Shown: positions 6,501 through 12,020 of the stretch, piece after piece
Layout of the letters: every line of letters begins with the position of its first letter
Position numbering within the stretch: the stretch's first letter is position 1
Assembly (NCBI GenBank): GCA_030849075.1
Contig: JASAOO010002874.1
Coordinates: forward strand, 1 to 12,061
Reading direction: 5' to 3'
Length of the DNA stretch: 12,061 bases
DNA from: Zelonia costaricensis
Lineage: Eukaryota; Euglenozoa; Kinetoplastea; Trypanosomatida; Trypanosomatidae
Notes under the pieces: generated by a model
Database searches by the model: none
The model's input: only the letters and a program-made list of their open reading frames with translations
What the model was told of the DNA's origin: nothing
Translations under genes and position numbers: made by a program

Positions 6501-8983
6501 ACCGCGTGCTGGCCGGCCCCGCAGTCGATCTGGCACTCCTCGTCGATGTGGCTATCAACACCGAGGAGGCGGACGCCCTGCAGCGCGTGAGCGGGTACTA
6601 CCGCGCGCTGGGTCAGTACACGGCGAGCTTCTTGACGCATAAGGCGCTGCAGCTAACCCTGCTGCCCCCATACGGCTCCCTCTACCGCCTCACCTCGCAG
6701 CTCCTCGATGTCTGTCTGCTGCAGAGCGCCCCCGTTGCGGTGCGGCTCATGGACGTCTGGATGACATCCGTGGACGTGGCGCTGGAGATGATGGCCGAGG
6801 CGGAGGAGGCGGCGATGGTGCAGGCGGTCGTGCGCGGCGGGACGGAGCTGCCGACGCTGACGGCGCTGACGGACGCGCGGCGTGGCTTGAACCTCGCGGA
6901 CGCGCTGGCGGCCCTCAATGCCGCCTTCCAGCGCGAGTGGGCGGCGTGCGTGCCGAACGGGGAGTCGACGGTGAAGGTTGAGTGGCGGCTCGTCGCACCC
7001 CGCGGCGACGGCGGTGCGCCGGAGGAGGACGCCGACGGCCGGTACGACGCCGACCCAACGGCAGAGGAGGAGTCGTACGGCATGGGTGCCTCCCTGCACG
7101 ACTTGGACGATGACGACACACGCGGCACCACCACAGCGTCGGCAGCGGCACACAGCCCGCGCCACTCGTCCGCAGCGCCGTCCGGCGGCGAAGAGGCGGC
7201 GGCCATGGCGGACAGGGCGTCACCCATCCAGTCCTTCCTCGCCGCGCTCCGCCTCACTGCCGTGGGGCCGTGGTGCAGCGGGGCGTGGCTGCTGCCAGAC
7301 CACACGCTGCGCTGCTCCGGTGCCGTCTTCAGCGCGCTGCTCTTCTGGAAGAGCGCCGAGCGCGTCGTGCTGCACACGTGGCGGGCCGGAATGGAGAGCG
7401 GCCTGTCCAGTGTGTTCTTCTTCTGCACGACGGTGCGGCAGGTGCTGCTCTCCAGCCTGCAAGAGGCGCTGTGGGGGCGGCTCGTCGAGCTGACCGCGGC
7501 GTACCGCGAGAGCCTGCGCTTTGAGGCTGGGGTCCTCTACTCGTACCGCTCGCTCGAGAGCTTCACGATCGACCACGCCGCCTTCCTGCGGGAGTGCGAG
7601 TTCTACACGCTGTGCGGTCCGCAGTTCCAGCGCCGTGTGCGGCCGGTCCTGCGGGCCATGATGCGCGTCGTCGAGGAGGCGGAGCGGTCCCTCCGCTTTG
7701 CGCAGGTGTCGGTGCGCGTGGCGCGGCGGCAGTACATGGCGACCTTCCACTCCATGGTGAGCGCCGGCAGCAGCGACAGCGACAGCGACAGCGACGACGG
7801 CGACGCCGCGGAGCGCGTGCCTGGCAAGGCGGGAGCAGCGGCCACGTCGCCCGCGCTTCACCCCGTCACGCCATCGCGGTGGTCCAGGTCGGCGCAGAGA
7901 GGCAGCCCCAGCACTGCAGCAACGGCCGCGGCATCCACACAGCGCCGCGCCGCGCCGTCACGGCCCTCGCCGTGGTATTTGAGGCCGCTCGAGGACGCAC
8001 TGGCCGAGCACGCCGCCGCCACCTCAGCGACGTCCGAGAGCGACTCCGCCGAGGTAGCGACAGACCCCGCAGGCCCACCGCACCCCCGCCGCGTTGGAAA
8101 GCGGAAGAAGCGCAAGGCAGCCACGGCATCGCCCAAGGCAAGCAAAGGAAGCGCGCCACTGCCCTCTCCGCCGCCGCCGCAGCAGCAGCAGCAGCGCGGC
8201 ACGACACGCCAGCGGTCCGCCTCCGTGGTGCTGACCAGCAGCAGCGTCACCACAGCGCGCTCCGTTACACCCGCCTCGGACGTCGGCGTGCGGTACGATC
8301 AGCACAGCCGCGGCGATGCGCCGAGTAGGGACGCCTTGTACCACAGCTCACCCACCCACAAGAAGCACGGCCACCGGAGTGGGACCCCGGCGCCGGGGGC
8401 GCGGCCTCCAACCGTCGCCGGCACAACAAAGCCTCACGCCGCGAGCTTTCCGCCACTGCCGATGCACGCGCACAAGCGGAGTCGCAGCGCTGGGGTCACC
8501 ACGCGACCACCCGCGACGAGTCCGCCCGTCTCGCCCGTTCCTGCCCGGCCGGCGACGCCGCACGTGGCAGCGCCGGCGACGAAGCGCGCGCGCCGTGGGG
8601 GTCGCCGCGGTCGGCGGCTGACCTCGTCGGAGCTCAGGGAGCGGCGCGAGAAGCTGCGCGCCATCGCCACTCGAAAGATACAGGAGGAGGTGGACCATCA
8701 GCGTCGCCTCATGCGGGACATGGTGAGTCGCCAGCTTCGCCGCTTCGCTCTCCTCACCCAGTCCCTTCGTGACGCCCTGGCGGAGGTCATGATCAGGGCC
8801 GACACGGCGGCGATGCGGGAGCGCGAGGCGGCGGTGGCGGCGTCTGGCGGAGACGGGGCATCGCTCAAGTCCATGAAGGCGGCGCAGAGGGCGCAGCAGC
8901 GGCACATGGACCGCTACGCCTACCTCTCGACAATGCTACGACGTCTTGACGCGTTGATTGAGGTGATGGCGACGCAAGTGTGA
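581..8983 (+). CDS. Giant gamma-tubulin complex protein (Spc97/Spc98 family), GCP6-like architecture
   Basis: Encodes 2800 residues, one exon, stop TGA. GCP-family proteins bind gamma-tubulin through a C-terminal domain and pack side by side through an N-terminal helical domain to template microtubules at centrosomes or basal bodies. Visible here: a GRIP1-type half at about 665-1100, with the diagnostic string WLTAGELADPYDEFFV at 985-1000 and a following LPVFLSVAA...HAG segment (1020-1036) like the family's P-x-F-L...GK motif; and a GRIP2-type half at about 1985-2395, with KVEWRLV (2132-2138), VFSALLFWKSAERVVLHTW (2249-2267) and DHAAFL (2331-2336), matching the usual Y/WPL strand, long helix and HxxFL motif. 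Between them lie about 880 residues of mostly low complexity, with a charged helix at 1405-1479 and ordered-looking islands at 1781-1846 and from 1915. The first 660 residues and last 400 are extensions; the tail holds KRKKRK (2507-2512), an Arg-rich patch (2668-2679) and a long charged helix (2680-2800). ATG 581 is chosen because the frame upstream lacks ATG. Typical GCPs have 650-1000 residues and human GCP6 about 1800. Family assignment is firm; GCP6 versus GCP5 or a divergent GCP4 is unsettled. Confidence 0.9.
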   Translation: MDGDVLTAASASLSGRVRGDGGAAGRQGRSQPSPPRPSAAAATPTSAAARQARKPLSALSAAATSHTPETLLARSRVTGPCRSPVSTLDLVTALPLLLSLDRSHYTATLNRAQEGIADAVPSTRQTPSLGAATSPSDDAATIAVRAVLHARSTPAWQAQRRRMRRCALDALFRSSHAARIAQRQERGCGDGVRASVAALLQHTRAVLMDVSPTQVHMLNLFTAPILARGAESGDAAAAEVAQTTMEKMHVVEHVAARDQADGNGGGGGSASISTAATSELNKLAVPLRGIMKTTGSVSVSAAGPPRFGMHDDAETSMPGDGARSESATVAEELLYIILRTSIAANTPRRPQGGCTAGDDGNESVGTTPSVLATGLCTPPLQRAAGWAGVQPPPRTSSSTTTTSTARSSGLNSLVRKKPRLDGADDAEGEDEVAGRCDSGQEVAALHRGGVPSITRQYAGAGERVSQLPYEPRCWLAPSMVALVEQSQALRRQQRWTCDLDPVIEATVAGEEGPFSGGGRRSGAALTGGVAASDGAVATALLGGVRSAWAAAPGLADSEEDAAALAALVHSSGLPFDTAALVADQRVAAPATGAPVRGSGPHAGAHHWGAGVLDGAPDVEALFLHVPPQSCSAQPKATSAATPPTSPSPGSAADVAAAAVVPACRIPFVSCQPLYTVAVYAQVHLALHRCTAGLLDPYGLTEFECRAGADLPAVRVRAEFYVAVARLRVDAGVYDLSRAASTSGAPVPRSGLTALLEWGCRYGTLLLRLRRLCDVADSAALRGTLGSYGRCAMSTLRVLLSLLQRQLGELGERRGGPHRLGFDELLTAHQRLQRAVEEVEVLADFFFVPAAVDASPDASWDPVRVLQRHCTSALLLSRLYERFSARHINALGEHGGVAARYLDLQRERFAEVLDMLGDKSRHWTLDDEELLRARGVATDASAIDEGDEGRDAWETQRTELLSHPIDVVGLLLRATLRPLNTMLHRWLTAGELADPYDEFFVVPSHGRTHSGFRLDTSPQRLPVFLSVAAACDLVHAGVSLRVLRAAATHVVLSAQKDARRLEGLAELHEAAAEEFAAELLDTQTLQSAIEGFIERLVRGAPTAAAVAAMGQTAPHGGGAGGARGGEGDDTADAPAPLPLPPRVDVLSAYGAISWWRAHYQACTHVLLEAVEEAAHATDDDTDADHDDGSHRGATKTRDATAAAATSSLFSPWAQVDEEQAAADAAATAAAAGAANPPTSTPGDEEDASSGHATDASDTRLPATAAGGGTPTTAAAAAAAATTSANEGSVTGARAPTAALAVPDADGGGAAAAEPSTASESAPYITVFMNSDDDEGPTAGATAGAAIDQDNGAASAPPSPTTSVPSAPASSSAATSVLGLRRLAGSRFSMGTTVTSSTASSRGTLALYGAITEELRQVSLLEQQTEAQLDKSRHALRAEFDTQLWRRRRAERLGEWRAERLALRLRRVRAMEGLVGELRELHGIGSAGDAAAAAASAARAEEDGATGRGTVVVPLRHLPPPRAAPPVILYAVADDELDGSGDTGAGGGGGPEGRRGSRTALTARSRRPSFAANLTFVEAATGSTGPTAPRRRSSAATIFPTAAAGLLPALLLPAVQRSHSASVSARRPGRRASAPNLSGPLDADWPRGTGSPPSPSARPAVRVPRSATVTSIDSHTAPLLLAPTRAEGLTTICQLRDVAPGALTALGHNRAAAAQASRGAEAVASSLRRGAPPSLELAPSLPSSSLVPPQGCAGHAEEEAPAERANATAAATAARSSAGVVRRDALGYAHPDAIYRVADINDEDFLLERTGPRRYARREAEAAALARLEEGQAQLAACTVDSPRYVRDIAAAAAVASLGRGVPATAAPSTAAAESLQSARPAASRSPCETASADSRESSLLGAEEDAGIAAHARQRVYLSDPLAAAWQRDDPLWGDARGGAALGHDTEQDCTAALWRWSAAEAHRWYFDGDVTLPHRVLAGPAVDLALLVDVAINTEEADALQRVSGYYRALGQYTASFLTHKALQLTLLPPYGSLYRLTSQLLDVCLLQSAPVAVRLMDVWMTSVDVALEMMAEAEEAAMVQAVVRGGTELPTLTALTDARRGLNLADALAALNAAFQREWAACVPNGESTVKVEWRLVAPRGDGGAPEEDADGRYDADPTAEEESYGMGASLHDLDDDDTRGTTTASAAAHSPRHSSAAPSGGEEAAAMADRASPIQSFLAALRLTAVGPWCSGAWLLPDHTLRCSGAVFSALLFWKSAERVVLHTWRAGMESGLSSVFFFCTTVRQVLLSSLQEALWGRLVELTAAYRESLRFEAGVLYSYRSLESFTIDHAAFLRECEFYTLCGPQFQRRVRPVLRAMMRVVEEAERSLRFAQVSVRVARRQYMATFHSMVSAGSSDSDSDSDDGDAAERVPGKAGAAATSPALHPVTPSRWSRSAQRGSPSTAATAAASTQRRAAPSRPSPWYLRPLEDALAEHAAATSATSESDSAEVATDPAGPPHPRRVGKRKKRKAATASPKASKGSAPLPSPPPPQQQQQRGTTRQRSASVVLTSSSVTTARSVTPASDVGVRYDQHSRGDAPSRDALYHSSPTHKKHGHRSGTPAPGARPPTVAGTTKPHAASFPPLPMHAHKRSRSAGVTTRPPATSPPVSPVPARPATPHVAAPATKRARRGGRRGRRLTSSELRERREKLRAIATRKIQEEVDHQRRLMRDMVSRQLRRFALLTQSLRDALAEVMIRADTAAMREREAAVAASGGDGASLKSMKAAQRAQQRHMDRYAYLSTMLRRLDALIEVMATQV
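4394..4417 (+). repeat. (GCA)8 in-frame trinucleotide repeat coding polyalanine
   Basis: Eight identical GCA codons encode Ala 1272-1279 inside the low-complexity insert of the giant GCP. The same tract is CAG in the next frame, where it would read polyglutamine. Related runs occur at 5042-5056 (five GCA codons, Ala) and 8180-8194 (five CAG codons, Gln). Whole-unit length changes would leave the reading frame intact. Confidence 0.9.
7769..7804 (+). other. Ser/Asp-rich acidic run at the end of the GRIP2 half
   Basis: Residues 2397-2408 of the giant GCP read SSDSDSDSDDGD, coded by a near-repeat of AGCGAC. It marks the point where the folded GRIP2-type domain gives way to the disordered tail. 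Serines followed by acidic residues fit the casein kinase 2 consensus; phosphorylation is inference. Confidence 0.7.
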
Positions 8984-9346
8984 GGCGCCGTGCTTCGTTT
9001 TCTGTTTTCTTGTTGCTTCTCATCCACGCCTTCTGCCCTACCCGCGGCGCACGCAAGGCAAGACGGCATCGAGCTGGATAGGAGAGGCTACGTTAACACC
9101 ACTTTACCCCCCCCTCCCCTTCTAGGCCTCCTCGCCAGTGAGGTGTGCGCCAGACGGAACTCTGACGGCGGGATGCGTGCGTCATGCCCCCCCCCCCTCC
9201 TTCTTTCTTTTCGCCATGCCTGCGCCACGCGTTGCACGTCTTGCAGCGTCGAAGCCGATGTCATGCATTATTGTGTGTACTTTCAACTTCTCCACAATTG
9301 TCTTCCCCTCCGTATTCTACGCAACCTGACCCTCTCGGCCACTCGA

Positions 9347-9364
9347 ACACACACACACACACAC
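9347..9364 (+). repeat. (AC)9 microsatellite
   Basis: Nine AC units lie in the GCP-DRG1 spacer. A second, interrupted CA-rich patch follows at about 9435-9458. Such repeats recur in all three spacers of this window. Confidence 0.85.
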
Positions 9365-9545
9365 GTCCACGCATCTATCATGCTTGTCGAAAGCTGTCTG
9401 CGGAGCAGGCATTCTCGCGGAACCGCCCCTCCCGAACACATACACACACATACACACCACTCCACTTTCCCCTTCTACGTGCTTTGTTGCCGTGCGCGCG
9501 GCTCGTTCCTTAACTAAGCTCCTTTACCCCCAAAGAAAGACAGGA

Positions 9546-9572
9546 CCCCGCCCCCCGCCCCCCGCCCCCCCC
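9546..9572 (-). other. G-quadruplex candidate (minus strand) / i-motif candidate (plus strand)
   Basis: The + strand has four C-runs of 4, 6, 6 and 8 separated by single Gs. The minus strand therefore has four G-runs with one-base loops, an almost ideal pattern for a stable parallel quadruplex. It lies upstream of the likely DRG1 splice acceptors, where the + strand is also strongly C-rich. Structure is predicted from the pattern only. Confidence 0.65.
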
Positions 9573-9634
9573 TCACTCCTCCTCAACTCGCGGTGCGTCT
9601 CTCTTTCTGAAGTTGTTGAGCCCTCGTCTGCCAG

Positions 9635-9677
9635 TCTCCTTCTTCCTCTGTCGCCGTGACGTCGTCCCCTTCTCCAG
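9635..9677 (+). promoter_or_regulatory. Candidate trans-splice acceptor of the DRG1 mRNA
   Basis: Two pyrimidine-rich stretches, 9635-9649 and 9665-9675, lead into CAG with the AG at 9676-9677. Joining the spliced leader here would give a 5' UTR of 156 bases with no ATG before 9834. Alternatives are AG 9611-9612 after the tract 9598-9608 (leader 221 bases) and AG 9824-9825 after 9797-9807 (leader only 8 bases). The sequence alone does not decide between them. Confidence 0.4.
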
Positions 9678-9833
9678 GGCTCCCGGTGCTTTGTCAACGG
9701 TGCTGTGCCGGGCGTGACTGTCAGCGACGCACAAGAGTCGTGCATAACGGCTTCTGCCCCCGTCGCACCTTGATTGCGCCATCCTTCACCCCCGCGTTTT
9801 TCTTTCCGACACCCACCTTCCGAAGCAGCGAAG

Positions 9834-10940
9834 ATGTCCTCCTTGCAGAAGATCGCCGACATCGAGGCCGAGCTGGCCCGCACGCAGAAGAACAAGGCCA
9901 CCATGGCCCACGTCTGCGCCCTCAAGGCTCGCCTCGCCCAGTTCAAGCGTGAGCTCATCGCCTCCGAGTCGAAGAAGGGCGGTGGCAAGGGCGAGGGCTT
10001 CGATGTGCAGAAGACTGGCGACGCCCGCATCGGGTTTATCGGCTTCCCGTCGGTGGGCAAGTCGACGCTGCTGTCGAAGATGACCTCGACGCACTCCGAG
10101 GTGGCCGCGTACGAGTTCACGACTCTGACGTGTGTGCCGGGCGTGGTCAACTACCGCGGCGCGAAGCTGCAGATGCTGGATCTGCCCGGTATTATCGAGG
10201 GCGCCAAGGACGGCAAGGGTCGTGGTCGCCAGGTCATTGCCGTGGCGCGCACCTGCTCTCTCATTCTCATCGTGCTCGACGTGGCGAAGCCGCTGCAGCA
10301 CAAGCTCATCATCGAGCGAGAGCTGGACGGCTTTGGCATTCGCCTGAACAAGTCGCCGCCGGACATCGTCATCCGCAAGAAGGACCGCGGCGGCATCAGT
10401 ATCTCCTCCACCTGCCCGCTCACCAACCTCGACCAGGAGACAATAAAGACGATCTTAGGCGAGTACCGCATGTCCAACGCCGACGTGACGTTCCGCGGCG
10501 ACTACACGGCTGACGAGTTCATCGACGCGATCGAGGGCAACCGGGCCTACATCCCGGCCATCTACGTGCTGAACAAGATTGACCAGATCTCGATTGAGGA
10601 GCTCGACATCATCGCCCGCATCCCGCACAACTGCCCCATCTCGGCCCACCACGAATGGAACCTGGACGGGCTGCTCGAGTGCATCTGGGACCACCTGAAC
10701 TTCATCCGCGTCTACACGAAGCCCAAGGGCCAGGTGCCAGACTACGAATCGCCGGTCATCCTCAAGAAGACACCGCAGCCGTCCGTCGAGGGGTTCTGCA
10801 ACCGCATTCACCGCCAGCTGATGCGCAACTACAAGTACGCGTGGGTGTGGGGCTCGTCGGTGAAGCACCAGCCGCAGCGCGTCGGCAAGGACCACCCGCT
10901 GGATGACGAGGACGTCGTTCAGGTCGTCAAGAAGGTCTAG
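9834..10940 (+). CDS. DRG1: DRG1, developmentally regulated GTP-binding protein (Obg superfamily GTPase)
   Basis: Encodes 368 residues, matching the usual eukaryotic DRG1 length (about 367). DRG1 (yeast Rbg1) is a cytosolic GTPase that associates with translating ribosomes and is stabilised by a DFRP1/Tma46-type zinc-finger partner. Domains in order: an N-terminal helical segment with the conserved RTQKNKAT string (16-23); the G domain with G1 GFPSVGKST (70-78), switch I EFTTLT (94-99), G3 DLPG (116-119), then [13 protein letters not shown] typical of DRGs; an inserted S5D2L-like region at roughly 170-235; G4 NKID (247-250) and G5 around ISAHH (269-273); and a C-terminal TGS domain from about 291, ending [14 protein letters not shown]...DVVQVVKKV. 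All nucleotide-binding motifs are intact. ATG 9834 is the first ATG in frame and gives the conserved start [13 protein letters not shown]; in-frame codons before it include no ATG. The sequence fits DRG1 better than DRG2 because of the N-terminus and the ISAHH and TGS sequences. Codon use is strongly C/G-ending apart from an ATA and a TTA close together (10443-10457). Confidence 0.97.
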   Translation: MSSLQKIADIEAELARTQKNKATMAHVCALKARLAQFKRELIASESKKGGGKGEGFDVQKTGDARIGFIGFPSVGKSTLLSKMTSTHSEVAAYEFTTLTCVPGVVNYRGAKLQMLDLPGIIEGAKDGKGRGRQVIAVARTCSLILIVLDVAKPLQHKLIIERELDGFGIRLNKSPPDIVIRKKDRGGISISSTCPLTNLDQETIKTILGEYRMSNADVTFRGDYTADEFIDAIEGNRAYIPAIYVLNKIDQISIEELDIIARIPHNCPISAHHEWNLDGLLECIWDHLNFIRVYTKPKGQVPDYESPVILKKTPQPSVEGFCNRIHRQLMRNYKYAWVWGSSVKHQPQRVGKDHPLDDEDVVQVVKKV

Positions 10941-11029
10941 GCGTGGGACGGGAGCGGCTGCGGCCGCGGCATCGCACCGCAGTGGCGAGTGGGAAGTTTG
11001 GGGGGCGCACTACACGTCCTGATGCCTGT

Positions 11030-11059
11030 GGGGTGGGGGTGGAGGGGAGGCGGGTGGGG
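11030..11059 (+). other. G-quadruplex candidate in the DRG1 3' UTR
   Basis: On the coding strand, G-runs of 4, 5, 4, 3 and 4 occur within 30 bases with short loops (T, TGGA, AGGC, T). An RNA copy could form a quadruplex in the DRG1 3' UTR about 90 bases after the stop codon. A shorter G6 run precedes it at about 11000-11005. Confidence 0.6.
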
Positions 11060-11085
11060 CGGTGGAGACTGGTATACCGAGTGGA

Positions 11086-11127
11086 GGCAGCACACACACA
11101 CACAGATGCATCTGTGTGTGTGCTGCC
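11086..11127 (+). repeat. Long inverted repeat / hairpin in the DRG1 3' UTR
   Basis: The sequence is a perfect 28-base palindrome at 11095-11122, centred on ATGCAT (centre between 11108 and 11109), with arms made of CA units on the left and TG units on the right. After a four-base bulge on the left (11091-11094, two extra CA units), five more pairs form, GGCAG (11086-11090) with CTGCC (11123-11127). In RNA this would be a long stem with a tiny loop. It starts 27 bases after the G-quadruplex candidate. Confidence 0.85.
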
Positions 11128-11207
11128 TACACGCACGCCCCCCAATCCCCCGGTCCCGTCCTCTTCCTGCGATTCTCGCTCTCTCTCGCAGGATCGCTGT
11201 CGTGCCA

Positions 11208-11247
11208 CCCCCTCCCCCACCCCGCCCAACCCCCCCCCCCTTTCCCC
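11208..11247 (-). other. C-rich block, minus-strand G-quadruplex candidate
   Basis: Several C-runs of 4 or more, the longest 12 (11230-11240 region), are separated by short spacers. The minus strand has the matching G-runs. On the + strand the block also resembles a pyrimidine tract, but no good start codon or reading frame follows closely. Confidence 0.5.
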
Positions 11248-11475
11248 GCCGCTGCATCGCTGGTGTCTGGCGCGGTCGTGTTGTTGCGTGTCGTTGTGAC
11301 TCTCTTTTGTTTCGTCTCCCTTTGTGAAGTGGTCGTGGCGTCTGCCCCCNCGGCCGCTCCCTCCCGCACGGCTTTCCACGTTTCTCTTCTAAGCCGCCGA
11401 CGTCCCTCGTCCTCTGCGCCTGACCGCCGTCAAACAGCGGCGAACATGCTCTGCCGTTAACAATGAAGACAACGC

Positions 11476-11502
11476 AAAGGGGAAAAAAAGAGAAAAAGGA
11501 AG
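11476..11502 (+). repeat. 27-base uninterrupted purine tract
   Basis: Only A and G occur from 11476 to 11502, including an A7 and an A5 run. This stands out in a GC-rich, pyrimidine-rich spacer. It may be near the DRG1 3' end and could prime oligo-dT falsely in cDNA work. No function is evident. Confidence 0.7.
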
Positions 11503-11622
11503 CGAAATTGCTCCGATCATCGCCCAGCAGCTAGAGTCAAAGAGGCCGGACTCTGCGCGCGGATGCTGCATTATGGTGGGATTGAGCCTTCCTGCCGCCG
11601 CCTTCGCTCGCTCTTCCCTCGC

Positions 11623-11638
11623 GTGTGTGTGTGTGTGT
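11623..11638 (+). repeat. (GT)8 microsatellite
   Basis: Eight GT units lie in the spacer downstream of DRG1. It is complementary to the AC repeats in the same spacer (11983-12002) and elsewhere in the window. Confidence 0.85.
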
Positions 11639-11982
11639 GGCATAAGGGGGACACACGCCGGGTAGAACGCGCCGCAACTTGTGCCAGCACAATGGGTGGG
11701 AGCGGCGAGCGGCAGGCATCGCCGTACCACTGCAAATGTTTGGTGATGTGCGCCTCCGTTCCCTTCCTGTCGCCGCCACCCCACCTCCTTCGCGCGCAGC
11801 GGCAACGAGACCGGTCACTGACACGGCAGAAGAAGAGAAAACAAAGGCCGCCTGGGATACGTTGTCGTACACATTCGTCGCATGCACCGTGTCCCATTGT
11901 GCGGCCCGCCTTTGATCTCTACTTGACGTAACCTTTATCCACCGTTTTCGTCAACTCTTGTTTCACAATCGCCATCCTTCGT

Positions 11983-12002
11983 ACACACACACACACACAC
12001 AC
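11983..12002 (+). repeat. (AC)10 microsatellite
   Basis: Ten AC units lie directly before the C-rich tract at the end of the window. The order resembles the spacer ahead of DRG1, where an AC repeat also precedes a C-rich block. Confidence 0.85.
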
Positions 12003-12020
12003 AGCACCACCGCTCGACAC

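Larger units (their letters stand above)
8984..9833. other. Spacer between the giant GCP gene and DRG1
   Basis: This 850-base stretch should contain the 3' UTR and poly(A) site of the GCP mRNA and the splice acceptor and 5' UTR of DRG1. I see no gene in it. It contains C-runs at about 9107-9119 and 9187-9196, CA repeats at 9347-9364 and about 9435-9458, a C4-C6-C6-C8 block at 9546-9572, and several pyrimidine tracts from 9598 onward. Open frames of up to 175 codons exist but are repeat-rich and lack recognisable domains. Confidence 0.75.

Noticed and set aside
8990..9517. A 175-codon + strand frame between the two genes
   Set aside because: It spans C-runs and CA repeats (Thr-His runs), has no ATG start and no domain, and covers the expected 3' UTR.
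9774..9833. A 20-residue N-terminal extension of DRG1 starting at TTG 9774
   Set aside because: No ATG, the sequence lies in a pyrimidine-rich splice region, and the conserved DRG1 N-terminus begins exactly at ATG 9834.
11476..11502. Purine tract read as a minus-strand polypyrimidine splice signal, implying a strand switch
   Set aside because: A minus-strand gene served by it would have to lie at lower coordinates, over the DRG1 3' UTR and DRG1 itself, where no minus-strand gene is credible.
11389..11805. A 138-codon minus-strand frame downstream of DRG1
   Set aside because: Repeat-derived (Thr-His run), no domain, and no suitable strand-specific splice signal ahead of it.
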